DNA of 41,935 nt, from contig CANIVU010000082.1 in assembly GCA_947470805.1 (NCBI GenBank), forward strand, positions 1 through 41,935. Reading direction: 5' to 3'. Both the position numbers and the translations under genes were made by a program. The notes under the pieces are model-generated. The model had not been told where the DNA came from. It saw only the letters and a program-made list of their open reading frames with translations, and did not search any database. Source of the stretch: Acidobacteriota bacterium (GTDB taxonomy: Bacteria > Acidobacteriota > Terriglobia > Bryobacterales > Bryobacteraceae). Positions 17,635 through 25,556 of the stretch are shown here, one piece after another (positions within the stretch are counted from its first letter, which is position 1; each line of letters starts with the position of its first letter).

Positions 17635-17663
17635 AGAATAGCAGATCCCCAAAAAGAAACGAA
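17635..17663 (-). promoter_or_regulatory. candidate extended -10 promoter for the cobalamin uptake operon
   Basis: On the minus strand TGCTATTCT occurs directly upstream of the riboswitch (hexamer TATTCT at 17640-17635, extended by TG). It would start transcription close to the first riboswitch helix. The -35 region is poor (TTCGTT at a 17-bp spacing), as is usual for extended -10 promoters. It partly overlaps the large palindrome at 17640-17681. Confidence 0.45.
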
Positions 17664-17681
17664 ACTTTTTGGGGATCTGCT
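17640..17681. repeat. perfect 17-bp inverted repeat between divergent transcription units
   Basis: agcagatccccaaaaag (17640-17656) and ctttttggggatctgct (17665-17681) are exact inverted repeats around an 8-base loop (aaacgaaa). The element sits between the cobalamin riboswitch leader (leftward) and the ADOP permease gene (rightward), overlapping the likely promoters. No T-tract follows on either strand, so it is not a standard terminator. An operator for a dimeric regulator or a structured leader is possible. Confidence 0.9.
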
Positions 17682-17703
17682 CGTATACCCCAACGAGCTG
17701 TTA

Positions 17704-20166
17704 ATGGAATCATTCCTGCATGATCTTCGTCACTCCCTGCGCATGTTCTGGCAGAATCGCGGCTTCACCGCGGCCGCTGTCGCCGCCCTTGCGCTCGGCA
17801 TCGGCTGCAACACCGCCATCTTCTCCGTCGTCAACACCGTCCTCCTTCGCCCGCCTAATTTCCCCGAACCGGACCGCATTGTGGTCTTCGAAAACACCGG
17901 CCCCGACGGCGCCTTCCCGGGCGCATCCCCCGCCAAATTCGCCCACTGGCGTGCCCAAAGTGACGTCGTCGAACTCGTCAGCATCTCGCGGGAAAGTACG
18001 TTGAATTGGACCGGCAACGACACTCCCGAGCAACTCCGCGGTGGCCAGGTGTCAGCCGACTATTTCCGCCTCTTCGGCGCCACCCTCGTAATGGGCCGGT
18101 CCTTCACGCCAACCGAAAATCTCCCCAACGGCCCCCACGTCACACTCATCAGCGAAGCCCTTTGGACCCGTCGCTTCGCCCGCGATCCGCAAATCCTCAC
18201 CCGCACCATTCAACTCGGCGGCGAGCCGCATTCCATCATCGGCGTCGTCGCCGACAGCTTCGACGTCCGTGATTTTGGCGAACAACCGGAGATCTGGACG
18301 CCTTTTCAACTCGACCCCAATTCGGCCGATCAAGGCCACTACTTCGGCGCCTCCGGCCGCCTCAAGCCCGGCGTCACGCTGGCCCAGGCGCAAGCGAAGT
18401 TGCGACTCTCCGCCGATACCTACCGACGCAAATTTCCCAACGCGCTCGAACCCAATCAATCCTTCACCGTCGAGACGATCCAGGAGGCGCTCGTCGGCGA
18501 ATACCGCTCCGCCCTGCTGATCCTCGTCGCAGCCGTGGCGATGGTGCTGCTCATCGCCTGCGCCAACGTTGCCAATCTGTTGCTCGCGCGCGCCATCGGC
18601 CGGCGCCGAGAAATCGCCATTCGCGCCGCCATGGGCGCGGCACGCGCGCGTCTCGTCCGCCAACTCCTCACAGAGAGTTTTCTCCTCGCCGCCGCCGGCG
18701 CCATTCTCGGCACCGCTCTGGGCTTCGCCGCCATTCGCGCTTTACTGCTGATCAACACAGCCGGACTCCCGCGCGTCGGCGTGGATGGCTCTCTGGTGAC
18801 GCTCGATTGGCGCGTGCTCGCCTTCACCGCCCTGGTCACCGTGCTGACAAGCATCCTTTTCGGGCTTTTTCCGGCGCTCCAGGTTTCGCGCGTTGAACTC
18901 GCCAGCACGCTCAAGGAATCGGGCTCGCGTTCCGGCAGCGGTCTGCGCCAGAACAAGGCCCGCTCCGCTCTGGTCGTCATTGAAATCGCCCTCGCCGTCG
19001 TGCTCCTCACCGGAGCGGCGTTGCTCATCCGCACCTCCATGGCGCTCGCCGCCGTCAATCCGGGCTTTGAGACCAACAACGTTCTCACCATGCGCATGTC
19101 GCTCGCCGGAAAACGGTTCACAACCTCCACCGCAATGGAAGCGCTCGTTCGCGACGGAACCGAACGCCTCCGCGCGCTGCCGGGTGTACAAAGCGCCAGC
19201 GCTACCTGCTGTGTGCCGCTCGAAGGCGGCTACGGTCTCCCGTTCCTCGTCGTCGGCCGGCCTCTGGACAAATCCCCATTCCACGGCGGTGGCGGCTGGC
19301 TCACCGTCTCGCCAGGATACTTCGACGTCTTCCGGATCCCCATCATCCGAGGCCGTGCCTTTAACGACCGTGACAACGCCGCCGGTCCGCCGGTTGCGCT
19401 TATCAATCAGGCGATGGCAAAACGGTTCTGGCCGGAGAGCGACCCGCTCAACGACAAGATCTGGATCGGCAAAGGAGTCATGGCCGAACTCGCCGCCGAA
19501 CAACCGCGGCAGATCATCGGCATCGTGGGCGATCTCCGCGACGGCGGACTCAACCGGGACCCGCGGCCAGTCATGTATGTACCCAACGCCCAGGTCCCCG
19601 ATGCGCTCAACGCGCTCAACGCGCGCATCACCCCGTTGAAATGGGTCGTACGCACCGCCACCGATCCAATGACGCTCAGCGCCGCTATCCAGGAACAACT
19701 CCGCCAAGCCAGTGGCCTGCCGGTTGCCGACGTTCGCACCATGACTGAGATCGTCGCCCGCAGCACTTCCCGCGAACGGTTCAACATGCTCCTCATGTCG
19801 GTCTTCGCCGGTGCCGCGCTCCTGCTCGCTGCCATTGGGGTCTACGGACTGATGTCCTATTCCGTGCAGCAACGAACGCAGGAAATCGGAATCCGCCTCG
19901 CCCTCGGCGCCGCCACCGCGGATGTGCGCCGCATGGTCATCGGCCAGGGAATGATCTTTGCCTTGGCCGGAGTCACCATTGGGGCGGGTGCTGCCTGGGG
20001 GCTCGCCCGATTCATCAAGACGTTCCTCTTTGGTGTCGAAGCATCGGACCCACTGGTCTTCGTCGCCGTTCCAATCGCGTTGACGCTCACCGCCTTCGTG
20101 GCCGTCTGGATCCCGGCGCTCCGTGCTACACGCATCAACCCGCTCGACGCCCTCCGCTACGAATAG
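17704..20166 (+). CDS. ADOP-type (acidobacterial duplicated orphan permease) MacB/FtsX-like permease
   Basis: This 820-residue inner-membrane protein belongs to the ABC-3/MacB permease class known from Acidobacteria as ADOP. It has two copies of the module: a membrane segment followed by a periplasmic MacB core (TAAAVAALALGIGCNTAIFSVVN near residue 25, then the core to about 265), three segments around 275-415 (LLIACANVANLLLARAIGRRREIAIRAAMG), then a second segment, core and three final helices (GVYGLMSYSVQQRTQEIGIRLALGA) ending in RINPLDALRYE. There is no ATPase gene next to it, as is usual for the type. ATG at 17704 fits the conserved LHDLRHSLRMFWQN start. The exported substrate is unknown. 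Its end overlaps the convergent methyltransferase gene by 10 bases. Confidence 0.93.
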   Translation: MESFLHDLRHSLRMFWQNRGFTAAAVAALALGIGCNTAIFSVVNTVLLRPPNFPEPDRIVVFENTGPDGAFPGASPAKFAHWRAQSDVVELVSISRESTLNWTGNDTPEQLRGGQVSADYFRLFGATLVMGRSFTPTENLPNGPHVTLISEALWTRRFARDPQILTRTIQLGGEPHSIIGVVADSFDVRDFGEQPEIWTPFQLDPNSADQGHYFGASGRLKPGVTLAQAQAKLRLSADTYRRKFPNALEPNQSFTVETIQEALVGEYRSALLILVAAVAMVLLIACANVANLLLARAIGRRREIAIRAAMGAARARLVRQLLTESFLLAAAGAILGTALGFAAIRALLLINTAGLPRVGVDGSLVTLDWRVLAFTALVTVLTSILFGLFPALQVSRVELASTLKESGSRSGSGLRQNKARSALVVIEIALAVVLLTGAALLIRTSMALAAVNPGFETNNVLTMRMSLAGKRFTTSTAMEALVRDGTERLRALPGVQSASATCCVPLEGGYGLPFLVVGRPLDKSPFHGGGGWLTVSPGYFDVFRIPIIRGRAFNDRDNAAGPPVALINQAMAKRFWPESDPLNDKIWIGKGVMAELAAEQPRQIIGIVGDLRDGGLNRDPRPVMYVPNAQVPDALNALNARITPLKWVVRTATDPMTLSAAIQEQLRQASGLPVADVRTMTEIVARSTSRERFNMLLMSVFAGAALLLAAIGVYGLMSYSVQQRTQEIGIRLALGAATADVRRMVIGQGMIFALAGVTIGAGAAWGLARFIKTFLFGVEASDPLVFVAVPIALTLTAFVAVWIPALRATRINPLDALRYE

Positions 20167-20879
20167 GGCCGTCGCAACTGAATCGTAATCCCCTCGGCCA
20201 TACGCCCAGGCAACAAAGCGCACACCAGGTTATACAGCGGCTTGTGATCGCCAAAGTAATTCCGCACCGAATAATCGACGACTTCCAAGTCCGCCACACC
20301 TGCCAAATACACCAGATTCTCCACCGTGTACTCGCAGTAATGTCCGGGGTTATTTACATCGTCGCGGATAATTTCGAACGGGCTCTTGCCGCCTAACAGC
20401 GCCAACCGCCGCGCCAGGTTCACCGGATTCGGCGTCTGTATAATCACACTCCCGCCCGGCCGCAGCAGGCTTCGCAGCATCCGCAGCGTACGCGTCGGCG
20501 GCACATACAAATGCTCAATCACCTCCGCCATCAGAATCAGATCGAACGCCTCCAGTTGAGGCCACGTTGCCTCATCACCCGCCGCGTTCAAATTGAACTC
20601 CGTATGCGTCACGCCATCTAACGGCTGAAATCGGTGATCGTAAAACCCAAGCGTGGATAACGAAACTTCGGGGAACAACTCGCGCACCAGCCGTGTCTGA
20701 TTGGACATCCCGATATCCAGCACGCGCAATCGCTCGCCCTCCCGCGGCGTAAGTGCACGTAAGGCGCGCTCCAACACGGTAAGTAAATACTCATACCGCC
20801 GGCGGTGGTAATCCAGATAGCGGGCGGCGTCAGCGTCGGGGGCGGTGATCTTCCGCACCGCCTCAACAATGGGCGGCAT
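20157..20879 (-). CDS. class I SAM-dependent methyltransferase
   Basis: This 240-residue cytoplasmic protein has the Rossmann-type SAM fold. Motif I is LRVLDIGMSNQT (Asp55 in the usual place, with Gly-Met-Ser-Asn instead of a strict GxG). The post-motif is FDLILMAEVIEHLYVP (residues 112-127), followed by the LRPGGSVIIQTPNP strand. This type (Methyltransf_23, UbiG-like) often modifies lipids, quinones or sugars, but the acceptor cannot be told. The N-terminal ~45 residues are helical. It lies convergent to the permease and divergent from the GAF gene. Confidence 0.88.
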   Translation of the reverse strand: MPPIVEAVRKITAPDADAARYLDYHRRRYEYLLTVLERALRALTPREGERLRVLDIGMSNQTRLVRELFPEVSLSTLGFYDHRFQPLDGVTHTEFNLNAAGDEATWPQLEAFDLILMAEVIEHLYVPPTRTLRMLRSLLRPGGSVIIQTPNPVNLARRLALLGGKSPFEIIRDDVNNPGHYCEYTVENLVYLAGVADLEVVDYSVRNYFGDHKPLYNLVCALLPGRMAEGITIQLRRPYS

Positions 20880-20921
20880 CTTTTTGCATTGTATCTGTTT
20901 TCAGCCCCTCCCCATCCCTGT

Positions 20922-20934
20922 GATAATAGGGGCG
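20922..20934 (+). promoter_or_regulatory. candidate extended -10 promoter for the GAF gene
   Basis: TGTGATAAT (hexamer GATAAT at 20922-20927) precedes the likely GTG start codon by 7 bases, so transcription would begin at or next to the start codon. The -35 region is weak. Confidence 0.35.
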
Positions 20935-21531
20935 GTGCCGAAACTCCGAGATTTTGAACTGCGCATCTCCCGATTGGAAGAAGAGCTCCATCTCTTCCAG
21001 CGCATCAGCCGACTCATGGTCCGTGAAGCGTCGCTGCAACAAGTGCTGCAAAGCATCGTTGCCCTGCTGGTGGAGTACCTGCAATGCGACTCCTGCATTA
21101 TCTATCTCACCGACGGCTCGGAACTCGTCCTCTGCGCTTCCAACACCGCACCCTCCTCGGCCATCGGCCAGGTCCGGCTCTCGTTGGAAGAGGGCCTCAC
21201 CGGCTGGGTGGCCCGCAATCGCCGTCTGGTTGCCATCTCCCGCGACGCCTTTAACGATCCGCGATTCAAAGCCTTCTCCGAACTCGAAGCCGATACTTAC
21301 GAAGCATTTCTTTCCGCGCCTGTCATAGCACGCAGCCGCGTCGTCGGCGTCATCAATGTCCAACATCGCCAGCCGCATTCCTATACCGGCGACGAAATGG
21401 AACTGCTCACCACTGTCGGCGAACAGGTCGGCTGCCTGCTGCTGCTGGCCCGGCTCGACCGCGAAGCCCTCGAACGCACAGTATCGATTGAACAGATTCT
21501 TGCCAGCGGTGTGCTGGCTGGGACGGTCTAA
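20935..21531 (+). CDS. GAF domain protein
   Basis: This 198-residue soluble protein has an N-terminal coiled coil (LRDFELRISRLEEELHLFQRI) followed by one GAF domain at about residues 35-180: VEYLQCDSCIIYLTDG, LEEGLTGWVARNRRLVAISRDAF, then VIARSRVVGVINVQHRQPHSYTGDEMELLTTVGEQVG. GAF domains bind small ligands or sense redox or light; no output domain is attached, so it may act through a partner. GTG at 20935 is preferred because upstream ATGs would run into the divergent methyltransferase gene. The start lacks a ribosome site, and a -10-like element lies 7 bases before it. The next gene starts 5 bases after the stop. Confidence 0.82.
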   Translation: MPKLRDFELRISRLEEELHLFQRISRLMVREASLQQVLQSIVALLVEYLQCDSCIIYLTDGSELVLCASNTAPSSAIGQVRLSLEEGLTGWVARNRRLVAISRDAFNDPRFKAFSELEADTYEAFLSAPVIARSRVVGVINVQHRQPHSYTGDEMELLTTVGEQVGCLLLLARLDREALERTVSIEQILASGVLAGTV

Positions 21532-21536
21532 CGTCT

Positions 21537-22661
21537 ATGCGCCGCGCTGCCCTCGCTCTGCTGCTGCTCCTCCCGTTGGCGCGAGCCGATAAATGGAACG
21601 TCGCCCACATCCACGATCAAGACGATTCATCCCTCTTCCTCCGTGCCATTGAATTCCCCAGCGACCAGCGCGGCATTGCCATTGGAGTCATCACCGAAAA
21701 GGGCCGGCAACGCGGCGTTGCCATGGTCACCGCCAACGGCGGCAAAACGTGGGATCAAGTCAAGCTGAAAGAAGAGCCTCTGAGTCTCGCCTGCTTCACC
21801 GATGAAGTCTGCTGGATCTCGTCTCCTAAATCCGTCTGGCGCAGCGACGAAGGCGGCCGCGAGTGGAAGAAGATTTCCGACACCAAGGGCATCCTGCAAA
21901 TGCACTTCGTCTCTGCCACCCAGGGCTGGGCCGCCGGAGTGCGCAAGTCGGCGTGGGAAACCAAAGATGGCGGAAAAACATGGGTGTTGCTCGAAGCGCT
22001 GAAGGACGTGAAAGCCACCCCCGAAAACGCCACATTCATGACCATCGCCATGAACGGCGCTTTCGGACTCATTGGTGGTACCAGCCGGCCACCCCGCAAG
22101 GATGACTCTTTCTTTCCCGACTGGATGGTTCCTGAGGAAGCCGCCAAGCGTCGAGAGTGGCCCGGCATGATGATGCTTCTGGAAACTCGCGACAGCGGCA
22201 AATCCTGGTCCCCTTCGGCCAACTCACTTTTCGGCACCCTCACCGCGCTCCGGATCCGTCCGGACAACCGCGGCGCCACCGCCCTTCTCGAATACATCCA
22301 TACCTTCGAAGTCCCCTCGGAAGTCCTCTTCGTCGATTTCAAATCCGGCAAAAGCACCTCCATCTATCGAAACAAAGCCACCGCCATCACCGACGTCCTC
22401 CTCGCCCCCAGCGGATCCGTCCTCATTGCCGGTACCGAAAACACCTCGCTCCGCACCCTGCCCATTCCCCAGAAGTTCCGCTTCCTGGAATCCACCATCA
22501 ACGAAGCCACCACCTCCGTTATCTGGACCCAGCACGATGTCGACTACCGCGCCACCGGCCGTCGTGTCCAACTCGCCCGTAAACCCAACGGCCAACTATG
22601 GGCCGTCACCGATTCCGGCTTCATCCTCCGCCTCGACAGGGAAGTAAAAGCGGCAAAATAG
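21537..22661 (+). CDS. exported Asp-box (BNR/YCF48-like) beta-propeller protein
   Basis: This 374-residue protein has a signal peptide (MRRAALALLLLLPLARA) followed by a propeller-type repeat region. Asp-box-like motifs recur: ANGGKTW, DEGGREW, KDGGKTW and RDSGKSW, each ahead of a strand, as in sialidase-like and photosystem stability factor (YCF48) propellers. No sialidase arginine triad is evident, so a catalytic role is not claimed; binding or assembly is more likely. It lies 5 bases after the GAF gene and 4 bases before the LamG gene, so these three are probably one transcript. Confidence 0.85.
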   Translation: MRRAALALLLLLPLARADKWNVAHIHDQDDSSLFLRAIEFPSDQRGIAIGVITEKGRQRGVAMVTANGGKTWDQVKLKEEPLSLACFTDEVCWISSPKSVWRSDEGGREWKKISDTKGILQMHFVSATQGWAAGVRKSAWETKDGGKTWVLLEALKDVKATPENATFMTIAMNGAFGLIGGTSRPPRKDDSFFPDWMVPEEAAKRREWPGMMMLLETRDSGKSWSPSANSLFGTLTALRIRPDNRGATALLEYIHTFEVPSEVLFVDFKSGKSTSIYRNKATAITDVLLAPSGSVLIAGTENTSLRTLPIPQKFRFLESTINEATTSVIWTQHDVDYRATGRRVQLARKPNGQLWAVTDSGFILRLDREVKAAK

Positions 22662-22665
22662 GATC

Positions 22666-23775
22666 GTGTACCGCGTCGCAATCTTTTCCATGATCGCCAT
22701 CGCCGCGATGGCCCAGCCACCCCAGACCGCCGTTCAGAAATTCCCCGGCTTCGTTGCCCTGTGGGATTTCGTGAAACGCTCCCCTGATGGCCGATTCACC
22801 GCCCACCTCGCCGCCGGCGACACACACGATTTCGCCCTCGACGCCGTCAACTACGTGCGCGAATATTGGCGCGAAGGCCGGTCCGCAACCTATGACGACA
22901 TCCCCGTCATCAAGGAAGGCCCCTTCGGCCAGGCCGTCCTCTTCCGCAACGAAACCGACCCTACCTTCCGCCCCACACTCCTCGTTCCCCGCGCCCGCCT
23001 CCATGACTCCGGCCTCGACGCCAAAGGGCCCAACCGATCCGTCTCCATGGCCGTCTGGCTCCGCCGCGACTCGGGTGCCCACGCCATCGCCGGCATCTGG
23101 CACGAAGGCACCGACATGGGCGGCGTTGTTCGCGTCGAAGCCGGCCGCCGCCAGTATGCCCTCTTCGCCGGTCTGGCAGCCAACAACGGCGCCTCCGCCG
23201 CTCACGTCTCCGAAAATGGAGCCCGCTCGTTCGGCGACAAATACGCCCGGAACCTCTCCGTCACCCCGGAAATCATCCCCCTCAACCAGTGGTCCGTCGT
23301 CGCCTTCTCCTTCGACAATCAACGCAACACCGTTACCGCTTATCTCAACGGCAAAGCCACCGATTTCTGGATCGATAACCCCGCCCAGCATCCCTTCTTC
23401 AAATGGCCCGCCTCCGCTTGGGGCAAGGACTACAACCCGCCCGAAGCGAAACCGCGCAAACGCCAGGTAATCGAAAAGTCCGCCTCACGGCGCGTCGAAC
23501 TCCTCACCTTCGAATTCACCAAAGTCCGTGTCACGCACGAGAATGGAAAAACGACCCGCGAACTCGTCGCCCTGCGCGTCAATCCCTTCTGGTTCCCCCA
23601 CGACCTTTACAACCCGCGCACCCCCGAAGATGGCGGCCCGTTCACCATCGGCCGCGTCATCCACACCTCGAAAAGTGTAGGCTTTACGGGCGCTATTGGC
23701 GGCGTAGCCGTTTTCAACCGCGCCCTTTCGCCCAAACAAATGCGCCAACTCGCCGCCGTTGGCGCCAAACCGTAG
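22666..23775 (+). CDS. exported LamG (concanavalin A-like lectin) domain protein
   Basis: This 369-residue protein has a short signal peptide (MYRVAIFSMIAIAAMAQ). The domain that follows resembles LamG/laminin G_3 jelly-rolls: GPFGQAVLFRN, RSVSMAVWLRRD, IIPLNQWSVVAFSFDNQRNTVTAYLNGKA and a final GFTGAIGGVAVFNRALSPKQMRQL. An insert at about residues 255-325 carries a charged stretch (KPRKRQVIEKSASRR). It probably binds carbohydrate or another exported partner. The start is GTG at 22666, following an AGGA. It is the last gene of the GAF/Asp-box/LamG group and converges with the DUF3224 gene. Confidence 0.85.
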   Translation: MYRVAIFSMIAIAAMAQPPQTAVQKFPGFVALWDFVKRSPDGRFTAHLAAGDTHDFALDAVNYVREYWREGRSATYDDIPVIKEGPFGQAVLFRNETDPTFRPTLLVPRARLHDSGLDAKGPNRSVSMAVWLRRDSGAHAIAGIWHEGTDMGGVVRVEAGRRQYALFAGLAANNGASAAHVSENGARSFGDKYARNLSVTPEIIPLNQWSVVAFSFDNQRNTVTAYLNGKATDFWIDNPAQHPFFKWPASAWGKDYNPPEAKPRKRQVIEKSASRRVELLTFEFTKVRVTHENGKTTRELVALRVNPFWFPHDLYNPRTPEDGGPFTIGRVIHTSKSVGFTGAIGGVAVFNRALSPKQMRQLAAVGAKP

Positions 23776-24216
23776 TCACTGCGCAACAGGCAGCGTGTAG
23801 GTAAACGTGTAGAAGTGGTCCTTCCCCTCAATCCGGATGTCCATAATCCCGGCCACCCCGGTAAGCCCATCTGTCCCAGAATCCGGCACCACCGTAATCC
23901 GCAACTCCTGTTTCCCGCCCGCCATCGTGCCCGTGTGCTGTAGGACGAACGTGCCCTTCCGCCCCGCCAGCGTCGCCGTCACCTTCTCCATCGCCACATA
24001 ACCGGCCGATCCCTTCACCCCCGACATGTGGGCCAGCATTTCTCCCTGGCTTGTCCCCGCCAGGTCCCCGGCGAACGTTTTGTCGATCGTCATTCGCCCC
24101 ACCGCCGCGCTCTCCACCGGCTTCAACTTCACCTCGAAGCTCCCCTTGGCCACCTCGGCCGTTCCCGCGAACATCGTCATAAACACCATCCCTAGAACCG
24201 CTGACTTGAAATTCAT
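23776..24216 (-). CDS. DUF3224 family exported protein
   Basis: This 146-residue protein begins with a signal peptide (MNFKSAVLGMVFMTMFAGTAEVA) followed by a DUF3224 domain. Typical pieces are FAGDLAGTSQGEMLAHMSG, GSAGYVAMEKVTATLAGRKGTFVLQHTGTM and ITVVPDSGTDGLTGVAG. The family forms a lipocalin/allene-oxide-cyclase-like barrel and has no assigned reaction. ATG at 24216 starts at the signal peptide; an upstream extension to 24246 lacks support. It is divergent from the VOC gene, with a 76-base intergenic region. Confidence 0.9.
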   Translation of the reverse strand: MNFKSAVLGMVFMTMFAGTAEVAKGSFEVKLKPVESAAVGRMTIDKTFAGDLAGTSQGEMLAHMSGVKGSAGYVAMEKVTATLAGRKGTFVLQHTGTMAGGKQELRITVVPDSGTDGLTGVAGIMDIRIEGKDHFYTFTYTLPVAQ

Positions 24217-24256
24217 CTTCGCCCTATCTTCGCCAGCGTCCCGCAAAATGTCAAGA

Positions 24257-24289
24257 TTGACTGTAGTATCGCTTTCGGTTAACTATATT
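24257..24289 (+). promoter_or_regulatory. candidate promoter of the VOC-ArsR-SRPBCC operon
   Basis: TTGACT (24257-24262) is a good -35 element. Downstream is AT-rich DNA (taactatatt, 24280-24289) with possible -10 hexamers TAACTA at a 17-bp or TATATT at a 21-bp spacing. The start codon follows at 24293, so the leader would be very short. An ArsR operator could overlap it, but no clear dyad was found. Confidence 0.4.
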
Positions 24290-24292
24290 CAA

Positions 24293-24748
24293 ATGAAGCA
24301 AACACCAAAGGGTTGGCCCCTCCTCTCCTCCGCCCTCTATTACGACGACGCGGCCGCCGCCATCGATTGGCTCTGCGCCGCCTTCGGCTTCACCGTCCGC
24401 CTCCGCGTCGAAGGCGAGGGTGGCCGCATCGAACACAGCGAACTCACCTACGGTGACGCACTCGTCATGGTCGCCCAATCCGGCGCCAAGCCCGGCCGCG
24501 AAGATTTCCCGCCCGGCGCAAGTCCCCGCGGCGTCAACGGCGCAAACACCCAATGCCTCCTGCTCTTCGTGGACGATGTCGACGCCCACTGCGCCCACGC
24601 CCGCAGCAACGGCGCCGTCGTTGTCGATGAACCCAAGGTCCACGACTACGGCGAAGATTACTGGGCCGATCGCAGCTACGGCGCCGTCGATTGCGAAGGC
24701 CACATGTGGTGGTTCACCCAGCGCCTCCGCGACCCGCGCGAGCAGTAG
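24293..24748 (+). CDS. VOC-superfamily (glyoxalase/bleomycin resistance-like) protein
   Basis: This 151-residue cytoplasmic protein has the paired beta-alpha-beta-beta-beta units of the VOC fold: SSALYYDDAAAAIDWLCAAFGFTVRLRVEGEGGRIEHSELTYGD, then CLLLFVDDVDAHCAHARSNGAVVVDEPKVHDYGED and the final DCEGHMWWFTQR. Relatives of the PhnB-like/glyoxalase type often lack the full metal site, so the reaction is unknown. The gene opens an operon with an ArsR regulator and an SRPBCC protein, a combination repeated in many bacteria. The ArsR start is 4 bases after its stop. Confidence 0.9.
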   Translation: MKQTPKGWPLLSSALYYDDAAAAIDWLCAAFGFTVRLRVEGEGGRIEHSELTYGDALVMVAQSGAKPGREDFPPGASPRGVNGANTQCLLLFVDDVDAHCAHARSNGAVVVDEPKVHDYGEDYWADRSYGAVDCEGHMWWFTQRLRDPREQ

Positions 24749-24752
24749 CGAA

Positions 24753-25076
24753 ATGGTCAACGCCACCCTCGCCGCCCTCGCCGACGATACCCGCCGCGCC
24801 GTCGTCGAACTGCTCCACAACGAACCCCGCCGCGCCAGCGAAATCGCCGCCGCGCTCGACCTCACGCCCCAGGCCATGAGCCGCCACCTCCGCGTCCTCC
24901 GCCGCGCCGGTCTGGTCAGCGAGCAAGGCATTGAAGACGACGCCCGCGTCCGCATCTACCAACTCCGTCAGGAGCCGTTCCAGGAACTCCGCGGCTGGCT
25001 CGACGAGGTCGAATCCTTCTGGGTCACCGAACTCAGCAGCTTCCGCGACCACGTCAACAAACGGAAGCGCAAATGA
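24753..25076 (+). CDS. ArsR-family transcriptional regulator
   Basis: This 107-residue winged-helix repressor has the helix-turn-helix in EIAAALDLTPQAMSRHLRVLRRAGLV and a wing with EDDARVRIYQL. It lacks the cysteine metal box of ArsR/SmtB (no CVCDLC-like motif), and its C-terminal part (FQELRGWLDEVESFWVTELSSF) resembles the SdpR-type regulators that sit next to AHSA1/SRPBCC genes. It probably controls its own operon. Its stop overlaps the start of the SRPBCC gene (ATGA), which implies coupled synthesis. Confidence 0.92.
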   Translation: MVNATLAALADDTRRAVVELLHNEPRRASEIAAALDLTPQAMSRHLRVLRRAGLVSEQGIEDDARVRIYQLRQEPFQELRGWLDEVESFWVTELSSFRDHVNKRKRK

Positions 25077-25552
25077 CCCCCGGCAACCAGGTGCGCGTGA
25101 GCGTCACTGTCGACGCCGATCCCGCCACCGCCTTCGCCCTCTTCACCGAAGAGACCGACCTTTGGTGGCGCCGCGGCCCACGCTTTCGCGCCGCCGGTCG
25201 CAGCCCCGGCACGCTCCGCTTCGAGCCGGCCGATGGCGGCCGCCTCATCGAGGAGTTCGACGGTCAATCCTTCGTCGCCGGCACAATTACTGCCTGGCAC
25301 CCGCCCCATTCTTTCTGTTTCGAATGGCGCGCCACCAACTTCGTCCCCGGCGAAAGCACGAAGGTAGAAGTCACCTTCGAAGCCGTCCCCACCGGGACTC
25401 GCGTCACCGTCGTCCACTCCGGCTGGGCCGCCCTTCGTGACGATCATCCCGTCCGCCACGGCCAACCCGTTGCCGCCTTCCTCCGCGCCAAGGGCCTCTG
25501 GTGGGGCGACCTTCTCACCGCCCTCCGCGAGCACACACAGTACACTCGATAA
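25073..25552 (+). CDS. SRPBCC (AHSA1-like) domain protein
   Basis: This 159-residue protein has a START/Bet v1-type fold of the AHSA1 group: RVSVTVDADPATAFALFTEETDLWWRRGP, FEPADGGRLIEEFDG, ITAWHPPHSFCFEWRAT and VTVVHSGWAAL. These proteins bind small hydrophobic molecules or act as stress effectors, and many are encoded with ArsR regulators. It is translationally coupled to the ArsR gene upstream. The ligand cannot be inferred. The epimerase gene follows 4 bases after the stop and may be co-transcribed. Confidence 0.9.
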   Translation: MTPGNQVRVSVTVDADPATAFALFTEETDLWWRRGPRFRAAGRSPGTLRFEPADGGRLIEEFDGQSFVAGTITAWHPPHSFCFEWRATNFVPGESTKVEVTFEAVPTGTRVTVVHSGWAALRDDHPVRHGQPVAAFLRAKGLWWGDLLTALREHTQYTR

Positions 25553-25556
25553 AGCC

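Noticed and set aside
18742-20223. Long minus-strand frame (493 residues) inside the first ADOP gene
   Set aside because: It is antisense to a complete permease with clear membrane segments. The frame is charged and low in hydrophobics, and exists because of the C-rich third positions.
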